Numbered from the stretch's first letter, positions 22,247-30,393 are shown. The stretch: DNA of 37,097 bases from Pseudomonadota bacterium (GCA_023410905.1 JAEYPL010000225.1:1-37097); one strand, 5' to 3'. Notes: generated by a model not told the origin, from the letters alone. Translations and numbers: made by a program.

Positions 22247-22918
22247 CTAGCCCTCCGTTATCGCGCGCGGTCGTCGAACGAGAACGATCCGCGCGGCCTC
22301 GTCCGTGAGGCTCGGAACCGTCTCGGTGTCGAACGCCCAAGTGGCGCGCGCCTCTGCGATCTCGGATTCCGCGCCCCGCCCTTTGGGGAATATCCCAATG
22401 GTTTCATCACCAAAGAAGGGCAGGCTCAGGGAGATCAAGCGCACCAAGGGGGCCAACGCACGCGCGCTTACAACATCAACCGCTCCCAGCATACCTTGAG
22501 TCGCCGTTTGTTCTATGCGGGCCGTCTGAATCTCCACAGTGATTCCGGTTTGCCGGGCGACCTCCGCGAGGAAAGCGCATTTGCGACGATCGCTCTCGAC
22601 GAGGATCATCCGGGTGCCGGCCTCGCGCAGCATAATCGCGACGACGAGGCCGGGGAAACCGCCGCCGCTGCCCAGATCCACCCACGTCCGAGGGGCGGGG
22701 GGTGCCAGCGCGACGATCTGAGCGCTGTCCGCTATGTGCCGATTCCAGACCTCAACCAGAGTTGCATTGGCGACCAGATTGATCCGCGGCTGCCACAGGG
22801 CCAGCAGCGAGACGTAAAGGTTCAGTTGATCGATGGTTTCACGTGAAACATTGAACGCCTTGGCGAAGTCCTCAGGACCTGAGATTGGGGCCGGGAGCGG
22901 GCCATCGGGGTGGGTCAT
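22247..22918 (-). CDS. rsmG: 16S rRNA (guanine527-N7)-methyltransferase RsmG
   Basis: 223 residues. The SAM-binding motif is 'WVDLGSGGGFPGLVVAIM', preceded by 'WNRHIADSAQI', both diagnostic of RsmG/GidB. 'VVSARALAPL' and 'IFPKGRGAE' follow. It methylates N7 of G527 in 16S rRNA, and loss causes low-level streptomycin resistance in other bacteria. Its ATG overlaps the mnmG stop by four bases (ATGA), so the two are coupled. A parS match lies inside the coding sequence near its 5' end. Confidence 0.96.
   Translation of the reverse strand: MTHPDGPLPAPISGPEDFAKAFNVSRETIDQLNLYVSLLALWQPRINLVANATLVEVWNRHIADSAQIVALAPPAPRTWVDLGSGGGFPGLVVAIMLREAGTRMILVESDRRKCAFLAEVARQTGITVEIQTARIEQTATQGMLGAVDVVSARALAPLVRLISLSLPFFGDETIGIFPKGRGAESEIAEARATWAFDTETVPSLTDEAARIVLVRRPRAITEG
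22835..22850. promoter_or_regulatory. parS: parS site inside rsmG
   Basis: GGTTTCACGTGAAACA matches the bacterial parS consensus (TGTTTCACGTGAAACA) at 15 of 16 positions; the core GTTTCACGTGAAAC is perfect. It encodes part of the 'NVSRETI' region of RsmG. parS sites within coding sequence are common in chromosomes. parB is encoded 1.5 kb away. Confidence 0.85.
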
Positions 22919-24795
22919 CCAGCCCGCCGCCCAGAAAAACTTCGCCCCGACCTGCGGATATGGGCCAGCAGCAGGAGAAGCGCCGACGGTGTCATCCCAT
23001 CGATCCGGCCGGCATGGGCGAGGGTTGCCGGGCAGTGGCGTTCGAGCTTTTGGACAATTTCATTCGACAGGCCACTGATCTCGCGGAAGTCGACGTCGGC
23101 GGGGATGGCCCGCGACTCCTCGCGCTGAAGGATCGCCACGTCCTCGGCCTGTCGGGCGACGTAGGAGGCATATCGGGCGTCTACCTCGAGCTGGCGGGCG
23201 ATGCGGGCGCCCAGGGTGCCCAGCTCCGGCCAGATAGCGCGAAGGCGGGCCAGATCCACGCCGGGGAAGGCCAGTAGTTCGAAGGCCGAGCGGCGACGGC
23301 CGTCGCGGTTGATCTCCAGACCATGGGTCGCGGCCTGGTTCGGGCTTACGCTCAGGCTGTCGAGAAGCGCGCGACCCGCGGCAAGACTCTCGGACCGGGC
23401 GGCGAATGCGGCGCGCCGCTCGGGGCCAACGCAGCCGAGATCGAGAGCCAGCGGCGTCAGGCGCTGATCGGCATTGTCGACCCGAAGGCGCAATCGGAAC
23501 TCTGCGCGCGACGTGAACATGCGATAGGGCTCTGAGACCCCCCGCGTCACGAGGTCGTCGACCATCACGCCGAGATAGGCCTCGGTGCGGGAGATCGTGA
23601 TGCCGTCGCCGCCGCCCGCATGGCGGGCCGCGTTGAGACCGGCGAGCAAGCCCTGGGCCGCCGCTTCCTCGTAGCCGGTCGTGCCGTTGATCTGGCCGGC
23701 GAGATAGAGGCCCGGAAGGCGTTTCACCCCCAGCGTTGGCCACAACTCCCGTGGATCGACGTAGTCATACTCGATCGCATAGCCGGGGCGGCGGATCTCG
23801 ACGCGCTCCAGGCCCGGTATGGTGCGCAGGAAGGCTTCCTGGATCTCGGCCGGGAGCGAGGTCGAGACGCCATTCGGATAGACCGTATCGTCGTCGAGGC
23901 CCTCGGGCTCGAGGAAGATCTGGTGGCCGGCGCGGTCGGCAAAGCGCACGACCTTGTCCTCGATAGAGGGGCAGTAGCGGGGGCCGACGCTCTGGATGGC
24001 GCCGGAATACATCGGCGCGCGAGCCAAGTTCGCCCGGATGATCTCGTGCGTGCGCTCGGTCGTCGTGGTGATGCCGCAAGAGATTTGCGGCTGCTTGATC
24101 TCCTGCGTCAGGAAGGAAAAGGGCACGGGATCGTCGTCGCCGGCCTGCATGTCGAGGCTCACCCAGTCGATGGACGGCCCTGCCAGACGGGCGGGCGTGC
24201 CGGTCTTGAGGCGGCCCATGCGCAGATCGAGCGCGGCGAAGCGCTCGGCCAGCTTTACCGCCGGGGCCGCGCCGAAGCGGCCGGCAGGGATGCGGGTCTC
24301 GCCCATATGGATCAGGCCGCGCAGGAACGTGCCCGTGGTCACGACGACGGCGCCTGCCGGGAGGCTGCGTCCATCTTCCAGGACGACCCCGGCCACCCGG
24401 CCGTCGGTGACGATCAGATCGTCCACGCTGCCTTCGATGACCGTAAGGCCCTCCGTTGTGGCGATGGCGGCCTGCATGGCTTGGCGATAGAGCTGGCGGT
24501 CGGCCTGGGCGCGGGGGCCCTGCACGGCAGGCCCCTTGGAGCGGTTCAGCAGGCGGAACTGGATGCCGGCGGCGTCAGCAACGCGACCCATGAGACCGTC
24601 CATGGCATCGACCTCGCGGACGAGGTGACCCTTGCCGAGACCGCCGATCGCGGGATTGCAGGACATCTCACCGATGGTTGCGGCGCTGTGCGTGACCAGG
24701 GCCGTGCGGGCGCCCATGCGCGCGGCCGCCGCCGCGGCCTCTGCGCCTGCGTGGCCGCCACCAACGACGATGACGTCGTACCTCGCCTCGGTCAT
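22915..24795 (-). CDS. mnmG: tRNA uridine-5-carboxymethylaminomethyl modification enzyme MnmG
   Basis: 626 residues, the usual size. The FAD-binding motif 'VIVVGGGHAGAEAA' is at the N-terminus, followed by 'SCNPAIGGLGKGHLVREVDAMDG' and 'QFRLLNRSKGPAVQGPRAQADR', both strictly conserved. 'GTFLRGLIHMG' and 'RLKTGTPARL' mark the FAD domain, and the helical C-terminal region ends 'HIRRSGRSF'. With MnmE it installs the cmnm5 group on U34 of several tRNAs. The ATG at 24795 is favoured over a TTG at 24849 because it matches the family N-terminus. It is followed by rsmG with a four-base overlap. Confidence 0.97.
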   Translation of the reverse strand: MTEARYDVIVVGGGHAGAEAAAAAARMGARTALVTHSAATIGEMSCNPAIGGLGKGHLVREVDAMDGLMGRVADAAGIQFRLLNRSKGPAVQGPRAQADRQLYRQAMQAAIATTEGLTVIEGSVDDLIVTDGRVAGVVLEDGRSLPAGAVVVTTGTFLRGLIHMGETRIPAGRFGAAPAVKLAERFAALDLRMGRLKTGTPARLAGPSIDWVSLDMQAGDDDPVPFSFLTQEIKQPQISCGITTTTERTHEIIRANLARAPMYSGAIQSVGPRYCPSIEDKVVRFADRAGHQIFLEPEGLDDDTVYPNGVSTSLPAEIQEAFLRTIPGLERVEIRRPGYAIEYDYVDPRELWPTLGVKRLPGLYLAGQINGTTGYEEAAAQGLLAGLNAARHAGGGDGITISRTEAYLGVMVDDLVTRGVSEPYRMFTSRAEFRLRLRVDNADQRLTPLALDLGCVGPERRAAFAARSESLAAGRALLDSLSVSPNQAATHGLEINRDGRRRSAFELLAFPGVDLARLRAIWPELGTLGARIARQLEVDARYASYVARQAEDVAILQREESRAIPADVDFREISGLSNEIVQKLERHCPATLAHAGRIDGMTPSALLLLLAHIRRSGRSFSGRRAG

Positions 24796-24888
24796 GATCC
24801 GTGCCGCTCGAAACGCCTGATTTGCTGTGAGCCCAGAGCCATACGGCAATCCGGGCCGGCGGTCAAAAGGCCCCCCGATCCGGCCTCC

Positions 24889-25317
24889 TCAGCGTGTAAT
24901 CGGGCGGATGCCCAGGTCGTGATGGAGACGGAGCAGATATCCGTCCGGATCCTCGACGATGAACTGGCGCGTCCCGATCTCGGTGTCGTTGCGGCGGTAC
25001 CAGCGCTCCTCCATGGGCAGGAAGATCGGGAGGCCAGCGGCGACGACGGCCGCATGAAGAGCGTCGGCATCCTCGACTTGGATCTGGAAGTTGATGCCGC
25101 GCCCATAAGGCTGCTCGAAGGGCGCCTTCGCCAGCATGCGGGCGCCGGGCGCGTATTCCTCGAGCATGAGCTCAGCGCCCCCGCGCTCTAGGTAGGCGAA
25201 GCGATCCTCCGGCCGATCGTACAGAATGCGGAAGCCGAGAAGGCCAACGTAGAAGGCGAGGCTCTTGTCGAGATCGCTACAATGCAGCTCGGGCACGAGG
25301 AGCGGGCGCATTGTCAT
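24889..25317 (-). CDS. VOC (glyoxalase/bleomycin resistance) family protein
   Basis: 142 residues with the vicinal-oxygen-chelate fold repeat. 'ELHCSDLDKSLAFYVGLLGFRILYDRPEDRFAYLERGGAELML' is the first beta-alpha-beta-beta-beta unit, with His and Glu as possible metal ligands, and 'NFQIQVEDADALHAAVVAAG' followed by 'QFIVEDPDGYLLRLHHD' is the second. The substrate cannot be told: such proteins include lyases, dioxygenases and antibiotic-binding proteins. Its ATG overlaps the stop of the neighbouring VOC gene by four bases, so both are translated together. It sits between mnmG and mnmE. Confidence 0.85.
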   Translation of the reverse strand: MTMRPLLVPELHCSDLDKSLAFYVGLLGFRILYDRPEDRFAYLERGGAELMLEEYAPGARMLAKAPFEQPYGRGINFQIQVEDADALHAAVVAAGLPIFLPMEERWYRRNDTEIGTRQFIVEDPDGYLLRLHHDLGIRPITR

Positions 25318-25679
25318 GGCGCTTTGCGGAAGTGCCAGCAGACGCCGGCAGGATCGATGATGTGGACCTCGCGGCCCCACGGAAAGTCGGTCGGCTCCTT
25401 CGTCCGCACGCCGGGGTACTTCGCGGGGAGGTCCAACGCGGCAAGCTCCGCCCAGTATGCGTCCAAGTCGTCCACCTCGACGACGTGCATCTGGTTCTCC
25501 TGCCAGACCGGCACATGGATCTTCTGCAGGATGAAGTACGCGCCGCCAAAGCCAAGGCCAGCGATATCGTCGCTGCGCCAAGCGGCCTCGAACCCGAGGT
25601 CGGCGAAGAAGGCGAGGGCCAGATCGAAATCGGACCCCGAGGGGACGAAGGGGATGAGTGCCGTTGCGCGGGTCTTCAT
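25314..25679 (-). CDS. VOC family protein
   Basis: 121 residues with a VOC-type fold: 'FDLALAFFADLGFEAAWRSDDIAGLGFGGAYFILQK' in the first half and 'HVVEVDDLDAYWAELAAL...' to 'EVHIIDPAGVCWHFRKAP' in the second. The first-half metal ligand position is not an obvious histidine, so it may lack the usual metal site or pair with its neighbour. The second VOC gene starts within its stop codon. The upstream region, 25680-25830, contains two parS sites. Confidence 0.82.
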   Translation of the reverse strand: MKTRATALIPFVPSGSDFDLALAFFADLGFEAAWRSDDIAGLGFGGAYFILQKIHVPVWQENQMHVVEVDDLDAYWAELAALDLPAKYPGVRTKEPTDFPWGREVHIIDPAGVCWHFRKAP

Positions 25680-25709
25680 AGTTGGCCCCCGATGCGGGTT
25701 GGGCTTGAG

Positions 25710-25725
25710 CGTTTCACGTGAAACA
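25710..25725. promoter_or_regulatory. parS: parS site 2, upstream of the VOC genes
   Basis: CGTTTCACGTGAAACA matches the parS consensus at 15 of 16 positions. It shares 22-23 nt with the site at 25791 (identical from CGTTTC through ATCGTTA), which makes this a direct duplication. It lies in the 151-bp gap between mnmE and the VOC pair. Confidence 0.9.
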
Positions 25726-25790
25726 ATCGTTACTGGCTGCTCCGAATTGTTCTTCGCTCAATCTGCGCTCCGAAACTGGCCCGGGTCGAA

Positions 25791-25806
25791 CGTTTCACGT
25801 GAAACA
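25791..25806. promoter_or_regulatory. parS: parS site 3, upstream of the VOC genes
   Basis: A second CGTTTCACGTGAAACA, 81 bp from the previous one and with the same right-hand flank. Twin sites here together with the one in rsmG give three sites across 3 kb, a normal ParB nucleation cluster. They may also influence the VOC promoter. Confidence 0.9.
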
Positions 25807-25830
25807 ATCGTTATCGAGTGTCCCGATTTC

Positions 25831-27186
25831 TCACTTCCCAATGCAGAAGCGGGCGAAGACCTGATCGAGCACATCCTCGGGATCGACGCGGCCGACAATG
25901 CGACCGAGCGCATCGGCAGCAATCCGGAGTTGCTCGGCGGCCAATTCGGTCGGAAGGCTATTCAATGACCCGATGGACTGCAGCGCCTCCAGACATGCTT
26001 CAATCTGCTCGCGGTGGCGCACTTGCGTGATCGCCAGTGCTTCCGTCGAGCCCGCAGCGATCTCCACAATGCCGCCAAGGGCTGCGATCAGTGCGGGAAT
26101 CCCCGCGCCGGTCTGAGCCGAGATGGCGTGATCGTGGGGAACGTCACGTTGGGCGCCCAGCACATCGATCTTGTTGAGCACGCGCAATACCCGTGCCCCG
26201 CGATCGGCGATATCGGCAGGAATGTCCGCCACAGGAGCCGTCGCATCGATGATCCAGAGGACGAGATCAGCTTCTTCCGCGCGCCGCAGTGCCCGGCGAA
26301 TGCCTTCCTGCTCGACAGCACCCGCGGTTTCGCGAAGCCCTGCTGTATCTGCGACAATGGCCATGTAGCCATCGAGATCGAGCCGCACCTCGAGCACGTC
26401 ACGCGTCGTACCCGGCTCGTCGGACACGATGGCCACGTCGCGTCGCGCGAGCGCATTCATCAGACTGGATTTGCCGACATTCGGTGGGCCTGCGATCACA
26501 ATGCGGAAGCCCTCGCGCACGATCTCGCCGCGTCGCCCGTCCTCCAAGTGGCTCCGGATGTCGCCAGCCAGGCGCTTAGCCTCAGCGAGGGCCTGCTTCT
26601 CGACGCCTTCCGCGACGTCAGCCTCATCCGAGAAGTCGATCGCCGATTCCATGAGCGCGCGCGCGCCGATCAGCTCTTGTCGCCAGCCTTCGTAGAGCGT
26701 CGACAGCTCTCCTGCCGCCTGCCGCAACGCCTGCCGGCGCTGTGCGTCCGTGTCGGCGTCGATGAGATCAACAATGCCTTCGGCCGCTGTCAGATCGAGC
26801 TTGCCGTTCTCGAAGGCGCGGCGCGCGAACTCGCCCGGACCGGCTGGACGGCAGCCAGGGATGGCGGCAAGCGCAGCGAATGCAGCGGAAAGAACCGCGC
26901 GACCACCATGGAGGTGAAGCTCGCACATGTCTTCGCCGGTCTCGGTATTCGGGCCGGCGAACCAGAGCACGAGCGCATGATCGAATTCTTCGCCCGTCTC
27001 GGGATGTCGCAGCTTGCGGAAGGCGGCGAAACGAGGTTTCGGGCGAGGCGCCGCGATGCGGTCAATCGCGAGGCCCGCTGCTGGCCCCGAGACGCGCACG
27101 ACAGCAAGTGCCGTGCGCCCCGCGCCGCTCGAGAGCGCGAAGATCGTGTCCTGCGCCCGCTCTCCCGATATCGGCGCTGCGCTCAT
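25831..27186 (-). CDS. mnmE: tRNA uridine-5-carboxymethylaminomethyl modification GTPase MnmE
   Basis: 451 residues. The N-terminal folate-binding domain starts 'DTIFALSSGAGRTALAVVRVSG' with 'ELHLHGG'. The inserted G domain has G1 'GPPNVGKSSLMN', the switch 'GTTRD', G3 'DTAGLRE' and G4 'NKID'. The helical domain ends in C-I-G-K, the diagnostic catalytic cysteine motif. It is a homodimeric GTPase that forms a complex with MnmG. The ATG at 27186 has AGG eight bases upstream; a GTG at 27195 is also in frame. It is separated from mnmG by the VOC pair. Confidence 0.97.
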   Translation of the reverse strand: MSAAPISGERAQDTIFALSSGAGRTALAVVRVSGPAAGLAIDRIAAPRPKPRFAAFRKLRHPETGEEFDHALVLWFAGPNTETGEDMCELHLHGGRAVLSAAFAALAAIPGCRPAGPGEFARRAFENGKLDLTAAEGIVDLIDADTDAQRRQALRQAAGELSTLYEGWRQELIGARALMESAIDFSDEADVAEGVEKQALAEAKRLAGDIRSHLEDGRRGEIVREGFRIVIAGPPNVGKSSLMNALARRDVAIVSDEPGTTRDVLEVRLDLDGYMAIVADTAGLRETAGAVEQEGIRRALRRAEEADLVLWIIDATAPVADIPADIADRGARVLRVLNKIDVLGAQRDVPHDHAISAQTGAGIPALIAALGGIVEIAAGSTEALAITQVRHREQIEACLEALQSIGSLNSLPTELAAEQLRIAADALGRIVGRVDPEDVLDQVFARFCIGK

Positions 27187-27222
27187 GACGTGCACCTTTG
27201 AGCAAGGTAGCGCCTCGCGCTG

Positions 27223-27966
27223 TCAGCGCTTGGCCTCCGCGATCAGTTCGGCAAGGCCACGACGCTGATTGCCCGAGGTATCGAAGTTCGCCGGATCGAG
27301 CCACGTCTCGTAGGCGCGCTTCAGCGCGGGCCACTCCTTGTCGATGATGGAGAACCACGCCGTGTCGCGATTGCGGCCCTTGTAGACAACGGCCTGGCGG
27401 AAGGTGCCCTCGTAGACGTAACCGTAGCGCTCGGCCGCTTTGCGCGAAGGATGATTGAGGCTGTCGCACTTCCATTCGTAACGGCGATAGCCGAGCTCAT
27501 CGAACACGCGCTTCATCATGAGGTACATCGCTTCCGTCGCGATGGCCGTGCGCTTGAGGCGCTCCGAGTAGTTGATATTCCCGACCTCGATCACGCCCAT
27601 GTTGACGTCGATGCGCATGAAGCTCGCGATGCCGACGGCGCGCCCGCTCGCGCGCTCGATGATCGTATGGCAGAGCGGATCCGTAAGCTTGGATTGCGCA
27701 TCGAGATAGGCGCGCAGAGCTTCCTTGCTCGCTGGCAGGTCGACGAAGAGATAGGTCCAGCTGCGCCCGCTCGGATCGGCGGAGAAGGCCTCCCACAGAT
27801 CGTCGATGTGGGCAGCAGGATCGAGCATCACGATATCGCAGCGCGTGCCGGACATGGGGGTCCGCGGCGGTTGCGATCGTGGTTTCCAGCCAGGAATGGC
27901 GGTGCCGATCGGCTGGCCGTGTGAGTTCGTGCCCGGTGAGGGGTTCTCGTGAAGGATCTTCTGCAT
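27223..27966 (-). CDS. GNAT-family N-acetyltransferase (RimJ/RimL-like)
   Basis: 247 residues, a GNAT fold. 'GVIEVGNINYSERLKRTAIATEAMYLMMKRVFDELGYRRYEWKCDSLNHPSRKAAERYGYVYEGTFRQ' contains the acetyl-CoA-binding segment and the conserved 'N.pS..aaeklGF.eG' motif. Homologues with 'WTYLFVDLPAS' and 'YERLKRTAIATEA'-type sequence acetylate protein N-termini or small amines; the substrate is unknown. An N-terminal stretch rich in Pro/Gly (about 1-40) is disordered in character. The start is uncertain; 27966 has AGG ten bases upstream. Confidence 0.88.
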   Translation of the reverse strand: MQKILHENPSPGTNSHGQPIGTAIPGWKPRSQPPRTPMSGTRCDIVMLDPAAHIDDLWEAFSADPSGRSWTYLFVDLPASKEALRAYLDAQSKLTDPLCHTIIERASGRAVGIASFMRIDVNMGVIEVGNINYSERLKRTAIATEAMYLMMKRVFDELGYRRYEWKCDSLNHPSRKAAERYGYVYEGTFRQAVVYKGRNRDTAWFSIIDKEWPALKRAYETWLDPANFDTSGNQRRGLAELIAEAKR

Positions 27967-28004
27967 GGTCTGCTGCCTATGCGGGGATGCTACAACTTGG
28001 GCAA

Positions 28005-28775
28005 CTAGCTGCGGTTCTTGCGCTCGCGGATCTCGGCGAACACCTCCCAGTCCTTTTTGTCCTTCATGCCGAGCCGTTCGCGAATGGCCGGCACGTGCGG
28101 CCGCAGGAAAGGGTTTGTCTCGAGCTCGATGTCGACGCGCGTCGGCTGCGTCAGGGCATTGCGGGCGCGTATGTCGGTGACTTGCGCCGCACGCTCGACG
28201 AGCTTCTGGTTGTCGGGCTCGATGTCGAGCGCGAACTTCGCGTTGGCGACGGTGTACTCGTGCCCGCAGTAGAGATCGGTGTCCTTGGGGAGCCGCGCGA
28301 TCTTCTGCAGCGAGTTCCACATCATCTCGGGATTGCCTTCGATGATGCGCCCGCAGCCCATGACGAACAGCGTGTCGCCGACGAAGGCCATCTTCTGGTC
28401 CGGCAGCACGAGGCTGACGTGGCCGGCCGTATGGCCTGGCGTGTCGATGACGTCGATCCGGTGGCCGGCGAACTTGAAGGTGTCGCCTTCCGCGACGAGC
28501 TGATCCAGCCCCTGGATCTTCGAGGCCTCGGCTTTGGGACCGATGACCTTGCAGCCCGTCTCGGCTTTGAGCGATGCGATGCCGTCGGTGTGATCCGCAT
28601 GGTGATGCGTGACGAGGATGTGGGTCAGCTTCCAGCCCTTGCTGGCGAGTTCACGACGGATCGCGTCGGCATCGGGCGCATCGATGCTCGCGGTGGCGCC
28701 GGTTTCGGGGTCGTGCAGCAGGACGGCGAAGTTGTCGCTGCGGGCAATGAACTGATGTACGTCGAGACGGCTCAT
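28005..28775 (-). CDS. gloB: Hydroxyacylglutathione hydrolase (glyoxalase II)
   Basis: 256 residues, the canonical length. The metallo-beta-lactamase motif 'VTHHHADHTDG' binds two metals, followed by 'DTPGHTAGHVSLVLPDQKMAFVGDTLFVMGCGRI' and 'YCGHEYT', both characteristic of glyoxalase II. 'NPFLRP' and 'ERLGMKDKKDW' close the protein. It hydrolyses S-lactoylglutathione to lactate and glutathione. GGGAGG lies five bases before the ATG at 28775. It is divergent from the YdjC gene, with 148 bp between. Confidence 0.96.
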   Translation of the reverse strand: MSRLDVHQFIARSDNFAVLLHDPETGATASIDAPDADAIRRELASKGWKLTHILVTHHHADHTDGIASLKAETGCKVIGPKAEASKIQGLDQLVAEGDTFKFAGHRIDVIDTPGHTAGHVSLVLPDQKMAFVGDTLFVMGCGRIIEGNPEMMWNSLQKIARLPKDTDLYCGHEYTVANAKFALDIEPDNQKLVERAAQVTDIRARNALTQPTRVDIELETNPFLRPHVPAIRERLGMKDKKDWEVFAEIRERKNRS

Positions 28776-28923
28776 GGCGTCCTCCCGGGTGCGGTCTTGG
28801 AGGCTGAAGCGGAATGCGCGGCGGTGCTGGCCGCGCTCATGCTTTTGCAGTATCGCAGTCTGCCCATATTGCCAATGGCGCGCCGCCGGCGAAGCTGGCG
28901 CACACGCGCAGAGGTGCCATCGA

Positions 28924-29796
28924 ATGCCGACCGAAGGCCGCAAAAAGCTCATCGTCTGCGCCGACGACTATGCGCTGACCCCTGGCGTGAGCCGCGCCAT
29001 CCGGGAGCTGATCGCAGGCGGGCGCATTTCGGCGACGAGCGCCATGACGGTTGCGCCGTACTGGGCGGACGAGGGGTCGGCGCTGGCGGCCGTGGCGGGT
29101 GAGGCCGACATCGGCCTTCACCTCACGCTGACGGACCAGGTCCCGCTCGGCCCCATGCCCGAGCTGGCGCCTGCGGGGCGGTTGCCGCCCGTTGGCGCGA
29201 TTGTGCGCGCAAGCCTGCTCGGACGCTTGCCACTGACGGAGATCGAGGCCGAGATCGAGCGGCAGCTAGCGGCTTTCGTTGCCGTCTGGAAACGCGCACC
29301 CGCGCATGTTGATGGCCATCATCACGTGCACCAGCTTCCGGGCGTGCGCACGGCGCTTAAGAAAGTACTCGGCCGTCAGACCGGGCCGCGCCCGTACCTG
29401 CGCTCATGCCACGAGCCGTTAACGAGCATCGTTGCGCGTGGTGTCGCTCGCCGGAAGGCGGCGGTGATCTCGGCGCTTGGGGCCGGTTTCAGGAAGTCGG
29501 CCGCGGCGCAGGGCTTCGCGACCAACGATGGCTTCAGCGGAGCCTACGATCTCAGCGCCGCACCGCAGAGCTTGGACGTACTCTTCGCGAAGTTCGTCAG
29601 CGATTTGGGATCACGCCCGCTCATGATGTGCCATCCCGGCTATTCGGATGCCACGCTGGCAACGCTCGACACGATGACGGCGGAGCGAGATGCCGAGCTG
29701 GCATTTCTGGCTGGCAATGAGTGGGTGAAGGTGCTGGAGGCAGCCCGAGTCGCCGTCGCCCCGTTCCGGGAGCTGCCAGCCGCGAGCCGCCCGTAA
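28924..29796 (+). CDS. ChbG/HpnK (YdjC-like) carbohydrate deacetylase
   Basis: 290 residues of the YdjC/ChbG/HpnK family. 'VCADDYALTPGVSRAIRELI' carries the metal-binding aspartates, and 'HVDGHHHVHQLPGV' the histidines. 'MMCHPGYSD' holds the third ligand. It removes acetyl groups from N-acetylated sugars; the same family also includes the HpnK step associated with hopanoid clusters, but no hopanoid genes are seen here. GAGG lies eight bases before the ATG. The gene is followed by about 200 bp without coding sequence. Confidence 0.9.
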   Translation: MPTEGRKKLIVCADDYALTPGVSRAIRELIAGGRISATSAMTVAPYWADEGSALAAVAGEADIGLHLTLTDQVPLGPMPELAPAGRLPPVGAIVRASLLGRLPLTEIEAEIERQLAAFVAVWKRAPAHVDGHHHVHQLPGVRTALKKVLGRQTGPRPYLRSCHEPLTSIVARGVARRKAAVISALGAGFRKSAAAQGFATNDGFSGAYDLSAAPQSLDVLFAKFVSDLGSRPLMMCHPGYSDATLATLDTMTAERDAELAFLAGNEWVKVLEAARVAVAPFRELPAASRP

Positions 29797-29869
29797 CGCT
29801 CCTCAGGCCGCCCACTCCGGTTGATTTAGCCTTACCTCGAAGGCATCACGCTTGTTTACCAATTTTTAC

Positions 29870-29899
29870 TTGACGTGAAGATAAAGTGTCGCACATTAT
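29870..29899 (+). promoter_or_regulatory. Candidate sigma-70 promoter with overlapping DnaA box
   Basis: TTGACG (29870-29875) and CATTAT (29894-29899) are separated by 18 nt. A perfect DnaA box TTATCCACA occupies 29896-29904, overlapping the -10. The region is AT-rich compared with the genes around it. It lies about 100 bp upstream of a small gene with its own terminator, so it probably drives that unit. Confidence 0.45.
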
Positions 29900-29904
29900 C
29901 CACA

Positions 29905-29939
29905 ATGTTCTGCGATAGGTAAGTGCCTCTGCAGAACAT
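29905..29939 (+). other. Leader hairpin with 9-bp inverted repeat
   Basis: ATGTTCTGC (29905-29913) pairs perfectly with GCAGAACAT (29931-29939) around a 17-nt loop. If transcription starts near 29906 it would form a stem at the 5' end of the leader. It could also be an operator for a dimeric regulator. Confidence 0.45.
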
Positions 29940-29996
29940 CGAAGATCGACCGAAACGAGTGTGTTGATCGGTCGGTGGTCAAGCGAGGTCGGCGAG

Positions 29997-30251
29997 ATGA
30001 GTATCGAGCGACTAAATCGCGCTGCACTGGCCGCAGGGTTTGCAATGGCAGCCCCGGACGACGATCCTGGTGTGGATCGGGACGTCCTGACGCGCCGGGC
30101 GGATGTTCCAGCGTCGGCCAATCTTCCTGCCGTAATTTCCCGCACAAGTCGCGCCGATCTGCGCAGCATTGAGCTGCTGGCACCCGTCCTCGCGTTCGGT
30201 GCGCGTCTCCGCGGACGCCTGCCCTATCTTGGCGGCGGCGCGACGGCCTGA
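29997..30251 (+). CDS. Small protein of unknown function
   Basis: 84 residues from an ATG with GAGGT about eight bases upstream. The sequence starts 'MSIERLNRAALAAGFAMAAPDDDPG' and is rich in Ala, Arg and Leu. There is no signal peptide or helix long enough for a membrane segment. Codon use is only moderately GC-biased, but the gene sits neatly between a candidate promoter (29870) and a terminator beginning six bases after the stop, which argues that it is expressed. No family recognised. Confidence 0.45.
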   Translation: MSIERLNRAALAAGFAMAAPDDDPGVDRDVLTRRADVPASANLPAVISRTSRADLRSIELLAPVLAFGARLRGRLPYLGGGATA

Positions 30252-30256
30252 GCCGC

Positions 30257-30306
30257 AGCTCGCTTCATATCCGACATTCCGAGCGGGTTACTGCGCGAGC
30301 TTTTTT
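30257..30306 (+). terminator. Rho-independent terminator after the small gene
   Basis: AGCTCGC (30257-30263) pairs with GCGAGCT (30295-30301), followed by a six-T run (30301-30306). The loop is long (31 nt) and contains a smaller hairpin. It begins six bases after the stop of the 84-residue gene. Confidence 0.6.
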
Positions 30307-30345
30307 GCTCTCAGCGGATCATCAATCTCGACATCATTACGCGCC

Positions 30346-30393
30346 AAAAACAACAAAGCCGCATCGTTTGCCTTGCGGCTCACAATGCGGCTT
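30346..30393 (-). terminator. Rho-independent terminator after the small lipoprotein gene
   Basis: On the minus strand a 9-bp stem AAGCCGCAT/ATGCGGCTT (30385-30393 with 30356-30364) is followed by a T-rich tail (TGTTGTTTTT). It lies about 60 bp downstream of the lipoprotein gene and would end its transcript. Confidence 0.65.

Noticed and set aside
23620..25191. A 523-residue open frame on the plus strand over mnmG and a VOC gene
   Set aside because: It runs antisense to mnmG and crosses into the next gene. It has low-complexity composition and no recognisable domain.
29860..29940. Replication origin (oriC) at the DnaA box
   Set aside because: Only one perfect DnaA box is present, with no cluster, no adjacent dnaA and no extended unwinding element. 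A promoter-control role is more likely.
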